From positions 124,001 to 188,000 of the forward strand of contig BLZA01000043.1 of NCBI GenBank assembly GCA_013423385.1: a stretch of DNA of 64,000 nucleotides. The letters run 5' to 3'. The DNA is from Naganishia liquefaciens (lineage: Eukaryota; Basidiomycota; Tremellomycetes; Filobasidiales; Filobasidiaceae). The notes under the pieces are model-generated. The model saw only the letters and a list, made by a program, of their open reading frames with translations. It was not told where the DNA came from and did no database searches. Below, piece by piece: positions 22,847 to 33,363 of this stretch. Both the position numbers and the translations under genes were made by a program. Numbering within the stretch: position 1 is the stretch's first letter; every line of letters begins with the position of its first letter.

Positions 22847-23402
22847 ATGTCGGGCGCATACAGGTACCTCGTATGTCCATAAAAGCATGCTTCCGCGATG
22901 TTGGCTCGATTCGCTGATGTTTCCTCCTCGAATTGCAATACCTCATCCATGTGATGCTTTCGGCGTTTATCCACCTTCGACTCCGCCTACTATCAACTTT
23001 CCCCCGTCTGGATCCCTTTGGACACTTGCACTCTCCCACGCCATCCATACCGACAATGTGAACGACTGGACTGGCCAACTGCTAGCAACGGATGGCTCAC
23101 GAGCAGCCCGTCATCTTCTACTCCCTCGTACTCGGCTCTGTCGGTGAGTCTCTTTCTGATGGCCGTAGGACAGAAGCCTTGGATCTGGCTTACCTTTCAT
23201 CTTTAGGCCCTGTCATGGCTCTCGCCGTGCCGCCTATCCGCAAATCCATGGGATGGAAGCCCGCAGAACGAGTTCCCACTACATACCCCAGTACGAATCC
23301 TCAGCGACCCAGTCATGTCTTTTGGCAAGTATATTGACCCTATTTTCTGCTACAGTTCCCAACCGTCCACGAAGGGCTGTGCAGGGCTTCGAGGACCCGT
23401 AG
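22847..23402 (+). CDS. NADH:ubiquinone oxidoreductase 9.5 kDa subunit
   Basis: Small accessory subunit of mitochondrial complex I, equivalent to Neurospora NUXM (9.5 kDa). Four exons (22847-22870, 23086-23143, 23207-23290, 23356-23402) give 70 residues. The sequence runs MSGAYRYLQRMAHEQP, then FYSLVLGSVGPVMALAVPPI as the single membrane helix, then RVPTTYPIPNRPRRAVQGFE. It aligns along its length with the fungal subunit (RYLRWASREKPAYF... GPVSLVAVPPLR...IPLTYPVP). The first intron, 215 nt, is long for this genome. The first exon has only 24 coding nucleotides, so automated gene finding could miss this gene. Confidence 0.85.
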
Positions 23403-24022
23403 ATTCTGCGCAAGGGGACTCAAGCTTACGAGGGAGGTTGTATCAGTATTTGGGAAAAGATGAAATCGGATCACATACAATCGGGACGCCTTTTTGACGG
23501 ATCATCATATACAGTAGGGATTGGAGACACAAAAGCATGAGACAACCATAGATACGTCAGCTTCCATTTATGAGAGGATCCAAAAGACGTTCAAGACGCT
23601 CTGTGAAGGTGGCGACAGCAATGACATAACCTTTGCGTATGGCTTCCAGCATTCGCTACCTGTCTGATTTCCGCAACGTGCATCACGCTTGTTCCGGTAA
23701 CGCCCTAAGCAGGCCAGGATTGAGGAGTCAGAGAGTCCAAGATACATTAATGCATTGCGCGTTCAGCGCTTAGAACGACGAAACCAAAAAGACGTGAAGG
23801 ACGCGACGAAGCGACTGATATCGGACGATGAATGTTATTACAACACGAGCGGAATACAAATGAGAACCAGACATGAACGGCAAACAACACTCGATAAGCG
23901 GGGTCCTCCTACCCAAGCCCATCCATTAGGCCTAATCTATCATCGACCAAAAAAGGCCAGAACACCGAGACACAAGAGACGACACGACGCAAAACGGGGG
24001 ATACCCTTTACGATTGCCCCTT
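23403..24022. other. Convergent 3' region
   Basis: 620 nt between the tail-to-tail stops of the complex I subunit and NOG1 genes. No coding signal recognised. Confidence 0.4.
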
Positions 24023-26314
24023 TTAACGTCTCGAGTTTGTACCCTGCTTTCTCTTTCCAGACAGCATCCATTTTGGCCGCGTGATCGGGATATGACGATC
24101 GGATTCGGACGCCCGGGCCATCCTGTTGGGTTCTCGAACGGCAAACTTGCGCAGTTGGGCAGCCTTGCTGGCTTGCTGTAAAGGGCGATAACTGTATAAG
24201 AAACTTGTAGGGAGACGGAAGGGGTTCGATACGTACTGCTTCGGTGGCCATACCGGCGAGTTGACGGTTCGACTTGGGACCCCGTGCGGAAACGCCCCGG
24301 GCACCGGCCGCGCTGCTCTCGCCATCCTCCATCTCGACATCGCCCGCATCGACATCCATTCCACCCTCGGCAGCCTCCCTTGCTTCCTGTCGCTTGACAT
24401 ACGCCTCGTACGCGGCCTTTTCTTTTTCGCTCAACACGGCAGCACGACGTTCGAGGTGCTTGGGATCCAGGCCGATTTGCCGCATGCCCGTGGTGAATTC
24501 CTTGAGCGTCACGTTCTTGGCCTTGCGCGGGATGACGGCTCGGTTGATGTGCTTTGCCTGCGACTTGAGCTTGAGCTGAGCCTTTTGCTTCGCGATCTGC
24601 GCCGCAGCATCGGCCAGTTCCTCTTCCTCAGAGTTGAGCTATTGAAGACAGAAATCAGTATTGCAGAATGTAGATGCGGCATGATCGGCAACCCACCTCC
24701 TCCTCGTCGCCCGACTCGTAGAAGCCCTCGCCGTCGAGCCTCTCTTCCTCGGCCTCGAGCTTGGTAAGCTGTTCGGCAATATCGGCAGAGAAGAAGTCTG
24801 CAACGTTCTTGCCGTCCATGAATTCCGGCATAATGTCGTACTTCCAGTCGTCATTGTCGAGAATGTAGTTCTCTGCAAGAGACAAATGTCATTCCATGAG
24901 CAAAAGAGACCGTAACAGGCAGGACAGGAACGCACTCTTCAAATCCTGCGTAAAGATACCCAATCCGCTCATTTCCTGCTCCTCATCCCTCTCCAACCTG
25001 ATCCTCTCGGGATCAGTCTTGTCATACTTCTTCTTCTCGAGCGCCTTGGCCGGAATGAAAGCCGGTCGGGCCTTGGTATCACGCTGCTTAGGCACAGCAA
25101 CGTGCAACTTGTTGGCAACGGCGTCGATTCGGGATCCACGCATCTTTTGGTCGACACGGTGCGCGAGCAGGAGGTCACATGCGGCGTCACGAACGCCCAT
25201 GACGCCTTCCTCGGTAATGGTCGAAGAAGAGACAGCTTGGATGCCCGGCTGGTTGATAATTTCATCGACAAAGGCCTTGTTTTCGAGCGTGAGGTCTTCG
25301 TAACGCGCGACGTCGATCTTGTTGAAAACGACAATGACAGGCTTTTCACGGAAAAGTGGCTGAATGGATTGGAAGAGCTTGCATTGGGCCTCGACCGTGT
25401 AGCCGCATTGTTCGGACAAGTCCATAAAGTAGAGACAGGCGGCACGCAGATGGGCGAGCGCGGTGATGGATTGCATTTCAATGACGTTCATGTCCTTGAT
25501 GTCATGGTCCAAAATACCGGGCGTATCGATAATCTGCCATCGAAGATACTTGTAGTCGGTGTGTCCAACGTGCAGGGCCTTGGTGGTGAAGGGATATGGC
25601 GCCGTCTCGACATCGGCTCGGGTGACCTTGTTCATGAATGAACTCTTGCCGACGTTGGGGAATCCACAAATGATGAGCGTTCGCGTGTTGGGATCGATCG
25701 CGGGCAGACGGTTCAAGTGCTGTCGAACCTGTTCCAAGAATTCCAGTGCGTTCTTCTGTCCCTTCAAAATGGTGGCCATTCGACCGAGCGCGGCACGCTT
25801 CAATTGCTTGGCTCGGTACAAACTGTCGGAGAACTTGAGCAGTCGGAGATAGTCCTTGGCGACTTGATCGACCAAGTGTCGGGCCTTGTTCAGCTGGCCC
25901 AAGGCGATCTTCCAGTGCTCCTTGTCGTAGAGAATGTTGAGGAAATGCATCAAGAAGGGGTGCAGGTTTTCCAGGATAGGGAACTCAGTAAGGATCTTGC
26001 CAATTCGCTCGTCAATGGTGTTGGCACAGAACTTGACCTAAAGTCGGGCAGAATGTGTGAGTACCCAATGGCTCCAGACTTTGAAAGTCCAACTGACCTT
26101 TCGCATGTAAAAGTTTCGGATTCGCGAGATCTTAAAGTTCTTGTGGATAACGGTAGGCAGCTGTTGCAAGACTTGATCATCAGCATTTCGCTCGGCTGGA
26201 ATGAAGCATCCACCAACGGACCTTTCTCTGCGTGCTACTTAGAGCGATATCGATGAAATCCGATGCACTCGGCACAGGCGCAATGGCCTTGAATCCTCCC
26301 AACGCTGTTGCCAT
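24023..26314 (-). CDS. NOG1: Nucleolar GTP-binding protein 1 (ribosome assembly)
   Basis: GTPase needed for maturation of pre-60S ribosomal particles in the nucleolus and nucleus. Six minus-strand exons (26222-26314, 26098-26160, 24936-26037, 24697-24872, 24237-24638, 24023-24175) give 662 residues, close to the 647 of yeast Nog1. The N terminus carries the conserved [25 protein letters not shown] segment. The G domain shows G1 [11 protein letters not shown]3 DTPGILD and G4 NKID, with [13 protein letters not shown] upstream. Further on are [20 protein letters not shown], an acidic EEE stretch and a basic C terminus ending [11 protein letters not shown]. All are hallmarks of Nog1, including the family-specific [13 protein letters not shown] segment. 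Introns are short with standard sites. Confidence 0.96.
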
Positions 26315-26633
26315 CGTGTGAAATCAGTCGTCAAAGCGTTTCCGTCCCGTGAAGGCGTCCTCGAGCGTTGACCGAGGAGAAGAGAGTAAAGAGCGTAGGG
26401 GGTCCGACGAGGTGTCTGGAGACCTTTGAGCCGTGTATCCGTGCGCTGGCTGGACGGACTGCACCGGTCGCTGTTGAGTGCGTTTGCCTCTGGCTGTGGG
26501 AAAATCCATCAATATTTTTTGCATCCGAGGGGCGTTTATTTGACTTGAAGGCAGGAATGGACACGTCATTTCTGCGTCTCAGCGTCGGTCGGGCGATCTC
26601 AACCGGCGACGACTGACTTCATAGCGACGGTGC

Positions 26634-27748
26634 ATGTCGGCGAGACGACCAGTTCCAGCGACAACAAAGACATCTCCAGCCATCATGTCGTCCTCTACTC
26701 TGCCTCTTCAGGACAAGGCGAGTCCATCTTTCCATCCACCCCCCCCCCCGATACAGGCCCTAATGCTTTTCATCTACAGCCGTCAATCTACCCTTCACCG
26801 CACGCAACCGTCACCTTGGTCGAGTCCCCTCCGCCGCTCGCCGCACATGTCCGCGTTGCAAGGGAAGCCGTGACGGATGTCATGGGCGATGCCAAAGTCC
26901 AGATTAACAAGGCCGTCGATCGGTGGGTCAAGTGGGAGCGCGTTGTTGAGCGTGAGTTTTTTCCGGGCACAAGACTATTTGAATCACATTGCTCATGGGG
27001 ATCTTGCTGAATTATGGATCGCTGTCTATAGGTGAAGTCAAGTCCGTCATCGCCAAGGACGAACCCCTGACGCCCGGAATCCTCTACATCGGTGTCGCCG
27101 GTCTCGCCGGTTCCGTCCTCGCCCGAAACAGTACGCACCGATCTCCCCAACATTGCCGGGTGTGCTCCTTACTCATAACTTGCCTATTGCCTACCAGGAA
27201 ACATCCTCGTTCGACTCCTTCTGCCTCCTACGCTCCTCGTCGCCGCATCACCGTACTTCCTGCCCCAGACATCCGCCAACATCCGCGCCTACCTCTCCCG
27301 CGTCGAAGATGCCCACTTCCCCGAATTCGCCGCAACGCACCGCGCCGTCAACGCGCAAGTGCACGACACCTTTTCCTCGGCTCTTTCCCGCGTTGAACAC
27401 GTCAGTGGAGATGTTGGACAGTTGGGTGGGAAAGTCGTTTCTGCCGTTGAGGAACATACCGGGTTACGGCTCGGCGAAGCGTTGGGCCGAGCGAGGGAAG
27501 TGGGCGAGGATGCCGTGAGGGAGTTTTCGAGTAAGCGGGCTGCCAAGGTGGGCGAGCATGCGGCGGAGCGAGAAGAGTTGAGGCGTACGGCGACCAGCCC
27601 GGAGAACGAGGTTGTCGCGACCGTGTATGAAGAGATTCCGGTGGCCGTCGTCGTGGCGCCGCATGCGGCTGCCGAGGAGGTGAAGCACGAGCTCAAGACG
27701 GGAACGGTGCCGATTGTCGGTGCCAAGGAGGAAAAGAGGCTGGTGTAA
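26634..27748 (+). CDS. MICOS complex subunit, Mic26/Mic27 (apolipoprotein O-like)
   Basis: Inner mitochondrial membrane protein of the MICOS complex, which shapes crista junctions. Four exons (26634-26717, 26780-26951, 27032-27130, 27198-27748) give 301 residues; an in-frame ATG at 26685 is an alternative start. The core is SIYPSPHATVTLVE, then VDRWVKWERVVEREVKSVI, DEPLTPGILYIGVAGLAGSV (first membrane segment) and ILVRLLLPPTLLVAASPYFL (second), a pattern typical of fungal Mic26/27. The C-terminal half is amphipathic and rich in Glu, Ala and Val. The first intron starts with GCGAGT and ends at CTACAG after a CTAAT branch point; it fits only as a GC-AG intron, since no GT donor keeps phase. Confidence 0.8.
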
Positions 27749-27878
27749 TCACAACCAAGTATAGAGAAAACAAGGATGGCAAAAAAGCATGACTGTCCAT
27801 AGATGATTGTATGACCCTTAGCGGAAAGGTCGATCCGGTATAACACAAAATATACAAGATCGCGTACAGGAGCCCCGC

Positions 27879-30800
27879 TCATGCATAGTCGGGCATGTAG
27901 TACTCAGCCTCCTCCGTTTCCTTGACCAATCGATACACCGTAGGCTTCGCCTTGGGTATCGGCACATACGACTTGGCAGCCGGCTTGAAGTATCCCATCA
28001 GCGTGTTACTTATCGGGGGAGTGTCTTTGCTCATTGTTGTCGCAGTGCTTGCCAAAGCGATCTCGGTTAATGATGACCGCTCGGTTGTGGTCGGGACAAA
28101 TGCCGGTGGCAGTCGAGCCTTTCTCGTGACCTTGCGAGCCATCGAAGGTCGTGCATTGATGGGGCTGACGTTCCGTCTTACTTCTTGCGGATGTTGTTTT
28201 TGGATCACACTTGTTCCTGTATGGCTCAGGGATTCGACCGCGTCCGCCTCGACCGACCCTGCCACTATGTCCTGGCGGGATTGCCGAACTACCCGTAGCA
28301 TGGCAGTCGGCGTCAACTCGTGCTCCTTGTCAATTCTCAAAGATTGTGGATGTCTCGTTGTGACCACCCTCGCCTCGGAATGCGTCTTCGCTGGCGGAGG
28401 CGTGTCGACTCTCATCGGACTAGAGACTACGTTCCTGGGTTTCGACCTCGTACGGATTTTGGGCGTCGCATCAGGGCTGCTATCGCATGAACGTGGCTTT
28501 GACGAGGCGTGCAACCACTCCGGGTATCCCTCACCAGAAGACTCGTCGCCAGACGTGTCGCTCATGTCAAGGTTACTCGGGTGTGGAGCCACTTCCGACT
28601 TGTCTTTCCCGGCTGGACCAGTTGACATGGGCGATGACGACCCAATTTCTATTATGGAAGTTCCAATGGCGATGACGGCGGACCCGACAGAAGACGCTCT
28701 TGATCGAGGAGGGGGTTCCGGCGAATCCGACAAGTCGATTATTTCGATAGGCGCATTCTTGGACGCCCGTGTTTTGCTCGCCATGCCCATCTTCAGCGGC
28801 TTGACAGGCGTAGACGGCTTGATGATGGTGGACGGCTTGCCTGAATCGAACCAATTGGTAACGGTCGCCTGCTGCGAACTCGTTGCCGCCTTTGCCCGAG
28901 CTGGGTTCTTTGGAGATCTCTGCGTTGCCTGAGTAGCCGCTCTCGGCGCCCTCTTTTTAGGTGTCTTGCTTGCCTCTTCCTTGTCACGAAGTTTCCGCAG
29001 ATATGTTTGTTCCCATTCCGGAAACCCAAGTTGAATGATTTCTACCGGAATCCAGACCTTGTCGTTTGAATCAAGATCGACCTGCTTTTTCTGGCGGGTC
29101 CTTCTCGGCGTGGCAACAGTATCATCTTCTGAAAGAGCCGAGGACGACCCAGCCTCCGAAGTCGTGCTGCCCGTCCCAGGGGCTGCCACCATATCCAGCG
29201 CCTGCCGTTCCTCTGCTGTCAATTCGGTAGATTGCAGCCGAGTGCCGTCCATCGAGTCTTGGATGAGGCGATTCCATTCGGAGGGATCGTATTCGACACG
29301 GTACTCGGCCGTATGGCCCGTTGCAATATGCGCCCGCTTTCCATGAATGTCCTTGAGTCGAGGTGCGGGGAAGGCAGAGTCAAAATGTCCTGCGAGCGGA
29401 GATCGAGTTCGACCTCTCGATGCGGAGCCACGAGATTGTGAGGCAAAGTACGAGCTGAGCGTGCGCGGTCGACCAGTAGCGGCGACAGAACTGCTACCTT
29501 GATCCTTCGTCCTCGGCGCTTCTTCACCAGGCGAGAACCCAGCTTCCCCTATTGGCGCTCCCAGCTTCTCCCGAACCGCTTGAACCACTTCCCCCCTCCA
29601 AACCAGCGTGCGAAATCGCTTCCCCACTTCCTCCTTACTGCCCCACTCGAAGAACCGCTCACACGCTCTCGCCCACGCCCGCGGATCGCCTCTGCCGCCC
29701 CGGAAGCCCGCTCCCGCGCTGCCCAAAGCGCGCCTTCCGAAACCCGGCCATGCCTCGTGTGGTGGCGATACCCTTGGCTTGGCGTAGTATTCGAGAACTT
29801 CTCGGGAGGGGAAATCCGCCGGTATTTTGCTGGCGAGGGCTTTCCGTTTTCCAGGAAGGAAGCCATGGGCGTTTGTAGTGAGTTCTTGGCGCAGGGATTC
29901 GACAAAAGATTGTAGGTATGTCTCGAATGCTTCTGAGGGGAGGGTCCGGTATGCCGTGAGTAGTTCCTTTCCGAGCCCCGCTTGCACTAGACCCATCGCG
30001 ATCTTCGGCCCTGCAGATGAGTACACAGTCAGTCTATCAGTTGTCCCTTGCGAGCTGTCAGTACTTGCCACAAGACGGCATGCCAGCCTGCGAAACCTTT
30101 TGTCAGCTCGACCAACCGACTCTGTTGCTCGCACTTACAGGATGGTAATCTCCGCCCACCAACAATGCAAGCAAGATCATTCCATCGACATCCATCGACA
30201 CAGTATCCTCCTCTCCGTCCTTGTTCTTTCGAAGATTAGCGTTTGCAATCTCTTCTTTCCGATAGACCTGGTAGTCTTCTCTCGATTCCGATAATGGTAG
30301 AGCCGACGACAAGTTGGAGGCGTTTCCACTGAGTCCTCGTGATGGACTGATCCAAAGGAACAGGTCTGTCAAATACACTTCGGGCCTACTTGACAGAGCG
30401 AGCTTACTTGCGGAGAACGCAAGTTGCGCCAAAGACCAATGCATCCACATCATCCGTCAGAACAGCGTCAATCAGTCCCATGGAATTAAACTGGGCAAGT
30501 TCCGCCTCTGCTTCTCCTGGAGCCTGGATAACAGCGCCCGTCAGTACGTGAATGAAAAGAGTGCCGAAACGCATGACGAATGCAACTCACGTCCCAATAC
30601 TCCAATCCCATTTCATCCAAGAGTAGCTTGAACTGCATACTTTCCCTATCCCCTCGTCCGAATCTCCCGCCCACCTTGTTCCCTCTCTTCATCGCCGGCT
30701 TATGGGGCCCATCAAAGACGAACAGCAGCAGGATGGGGTATTGCAAGAGCTTGAGGATTTTGAAGAATAAAGTACGGATGAAGGGATTCAAGCCGCTCTG

Positions 30801-31075
30801 CGGGACGGATTTTGCATGAAAAACCCAGAGACTGGTGGCACAGGGTGTACAATTCAGCACAAGCAGGTTTAGATAGCTTATTAGCTGCAACTCACCTGGC
30901 ATCGATGCCGATTCGTAGTGCTCGGTAGCCATCTTTGTTCGCCTTGAGGGCGTCGAGCGAGAGCCGAGTCAGGGGAACGGCTTTCGCGGTCGGTTGAAGG
31001 ACCTAGAGAGGAAGTTTGAGCGAATCCATAATGTGCAGGAACTGGACTTACCTCCCATAGCCCTTTGACACCCAT
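27879..31075 (-). CDS. YEN1: Holliday-junction resolvase, Yen1/Gen1 type
   Basis: Structure-specific endonuclease of the Rad2/XPG family that cuts Holliday junctions and flaps. Seven minus-strand exons (31052-31075, 30896-31002, 30591-30831, 30408-30523, 30139-30346, 30069-30087, 27879-30010) give 948 residues. The N domain begins MGVKGLWEVLQPTAK, with catalytic acidic residues visible in RIGIDASLWVFHAK, LLLFVFDGPHKPAMKRG, APGEAEAELA, IDAVLTDDVDALVFG and LLVGGDYHPAG, followed by an HhH2-type segment (GMPSCGPKIAMGLVQAG). GDYHPAG and the lack of the long XPG spacer favour Yen1/Gen1 over Fen1, Exo1 or Rad2. The C-terminal 600 residues are disordered and Ser/Thr/Pro-rich, as in Yen1, where they carry regulatory phosphosites. 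Exon 6 is only 19 nt and is followed by a GC-AG intron. Confidence 0.88.
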
Positions 31076-31654
31076 CGCATTCAAACAACGTCGAAAGAGC
31101 TGTCGATACGGGTCCGATTTGGACGTTTGCAGGAAGCAATCTTCTGGTATTAGAGCCGCAAAGCCAAAGAGATCGCCGAGGAAAGCCAAGCTGGCAGCCC
31201 TCTGCTCTCTTCTACCAAGAGCGACGGGAAGGCCAGACGGTTACAAGGAGTGTGCAGGACAGAATGAACGGTTCAAGGTTGCCTGCCTGTCTGAGACATT
31301 ATTGTTGTTGATCAACCATCATGTTGATTCCGGGAATCAAAGCTCAAAGTGTCGTGAAGAAATCAAACCGCTTGCTTCGAGCCAGCTTTCGAGCCCCTCT
31401 TGGATGCCGCAGGACGGCGATTTCTCACATCGCTTTCTCAAGCGTAGCTTACCTTCGACTTTGTACGAGGCCTACCATACAGGCATTGCACCAGAAGTCG
31501 AAAGTCCGTGCCCACATTCCGCACACTACTTGTATATCCCACTGTATCACTCGTACAACATGTACCGGTCAAGCCCGGATCCCCATAGCGGAAGACCTTC
31601 GCCTTGCCGACAGGGATCTCCCCTCGTCCCCCCCCTCCGAGTCATCCTCAACAC
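31076..31654. other. Intergenic, no gene recognised
   Basis: 579 nt between the YEN1 start and the CK2 beta stop, both on the minus strand. Should contain the YEN1 promoter. A plus-strand open frame (31065-31658) overlaps this block but has no recognisable features. Confidence 0.4.
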
Positions 31655-33095
31655 TTAGGCTCCCATCACCGGCGCCCCATTCCCATTCGCCTCTTCCCTC
31701 TCTATCGCCTCCAGACGCTTGATTTGTCTGCCACCCAGGGATGAAATCAGCCATAATTCCTCTGCTTTCGTCGGAACACAACACGAAAGGAGGGGGACTT
31801 ACCGATCCCGCTGTGCCTCTCTCCACCGCTTTAGCTTTGCCATCTCATTCACCCGGAATCCAAACAACTTGGGATCATACATCTCCGCCTTCATCGCCGC
31901 GCCCGCCGTACTCAGCGTTCCACCCCCGATCTGCGCATGCGGAGCCGCATTGGACGATGATGTCGTTGCTGCGGGATTTTGTACGGTCGAATCACCGCCT
32001 GCGCCGCTGCGCGGGAAACCAGGACCGAGCGGGGAAGGCTGTTGGGATTGTACGTTGCTGCCCGTGGAATTGGCGCCAGCTTGGCCGTGCATGCTTCCAC
32101 TACTGGCGCCGCCGACTTGACCCGTGATCTGTGGCGGGGGCGCTTTGCCGGGAATCATCTGCGGGTACACCATGAATAGCATGTGCGGAAAGGTGGTGCC
32201 AAAGTAGGCGCCGTCGATGGATCCGTGACGGTTGGATTTGGGCGAGTAAATGTCTTCACAGCGCGGGCAGTAGAGTTTGACGGCTTTGACGTAGGGTGTG
32301 TCACAAAGGCCGACGGGCAGGAGGGGTTGTTGGTAGCAGTATACGCGAGGGCAACGTCCAAAGTCTGCGCGGCGGTATTTCTCGAGCTGATCCAAGGGGT
32401 GCTTAGGTCAAGAACAGAAATCGCAAGGAAATGAATGGTACTCACCATCTTGGCGAGTCCCCTGCTTGTAACGACAAACCTTGCGTGAATGAGGCCGTAC
32501 AAAAGACGGGCTGATTGATCGAGGCTTTCGCGCTCTTCATCATCCATGCTTTCTTCTCCCTCTGTAAAGCAGTCAGCGATTCGGTTGAATGTTTGCGGGA
32601 TGGAACAAGTTGAAGTCTCTAGCGAGACGCAAAGGAGCCGAAACCCTCCTGGTCATCCAAACATGCCTCACCAAGCGATACCGCTTGACATTTTGACTCG
32701 CGCGTCTGGGCGATCATCCATGAGCGGGAACCTTTGCTTTCCTCGTCGGTGTTCAAAGCCCTCCGACACAGTTGATTGTCGCATTGGCTTGGAAACCGCG
32801 ATAGTTGAAGCGAAACTGCATCGCTAGTCTTCTTTCTTGGCAATTCCTCCAAAAGACAATCCCGTCCATCACACCCCCCAAAAGCCCAAGCAGACTCACC
32901 CAGATTATCCAGAATCATATCCAGCGCTCTGCTATAGTCCTTGACCACCTCGCCATTCAATCCCGTCAAGTTGAACCGGTCCATGAGATAGTCATCGTCA
33001 ATCTCGACAAAGTACTCGTTGCCCTTTGTGGAAAGGAACCAGGTGATCCAGCTGTTGGCGTAGTCTGATTCCGAATTTGTGCTGTAGTCGTCCAT
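31655..33095 (-). CDS. CKB1: Casein kinase 2 regulatory (beta) subunit
   Basis: Regulatory subunit of protein kinase CK2. Four minus-strand exons (32900-33095, 32446-32561, 31803-32386, 31655-31727) give 322 residues. The N part shows [20 protein letters not shown] and [10 protein letters not shown], then [13 protein letters not shown] and the zinc-binding region with CPRVYC and CPRCEDIY, and [18 protein letters not shown], all near-identical to animal and fungal CK2 beta. A Gly/Ser/Gln/Pro-rich insertion of about 75 residues then separates MIPGKAPPP from the conserved [15 protein letters not shown]. The first intron is 338 nt, exceptional here. The gene is head-to-head with the tetraspanin gene, 268 nt apart. 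Confidence 0.95.
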
Positions 33096-33363
33096 GGTGG
33101 GCGATGGGCGTCTGGACGAGGGTGGAACAGGGGATGGCGCCACGGTATGAGGATGGAGATGACTGGAACGGGATAAAGCTTGAATGAGCGGTGGTCGATC
33201 AATCGAGCCCTCTATCTGTGATGACCGGCCGCCGTTTGCTTCCGCGCGTCCGGCCTCGCAGCTGCAGCCATGCAGCATTCAAGCTATTCGCGGCACACAG
33301 CCATAGTTGTTTGCGTCGTCTGGAGGTAAAACATTTATCACTCATACAGCCACAGTCACAGCC
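33096..33363. promoter_or_regulatory. Divergent promoter of CKB1 and tetraspanin
   Basis: 268 nt between the two head-to-head start codons; must hold both promoters. No specific motif identified. Confidence 0.4.
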
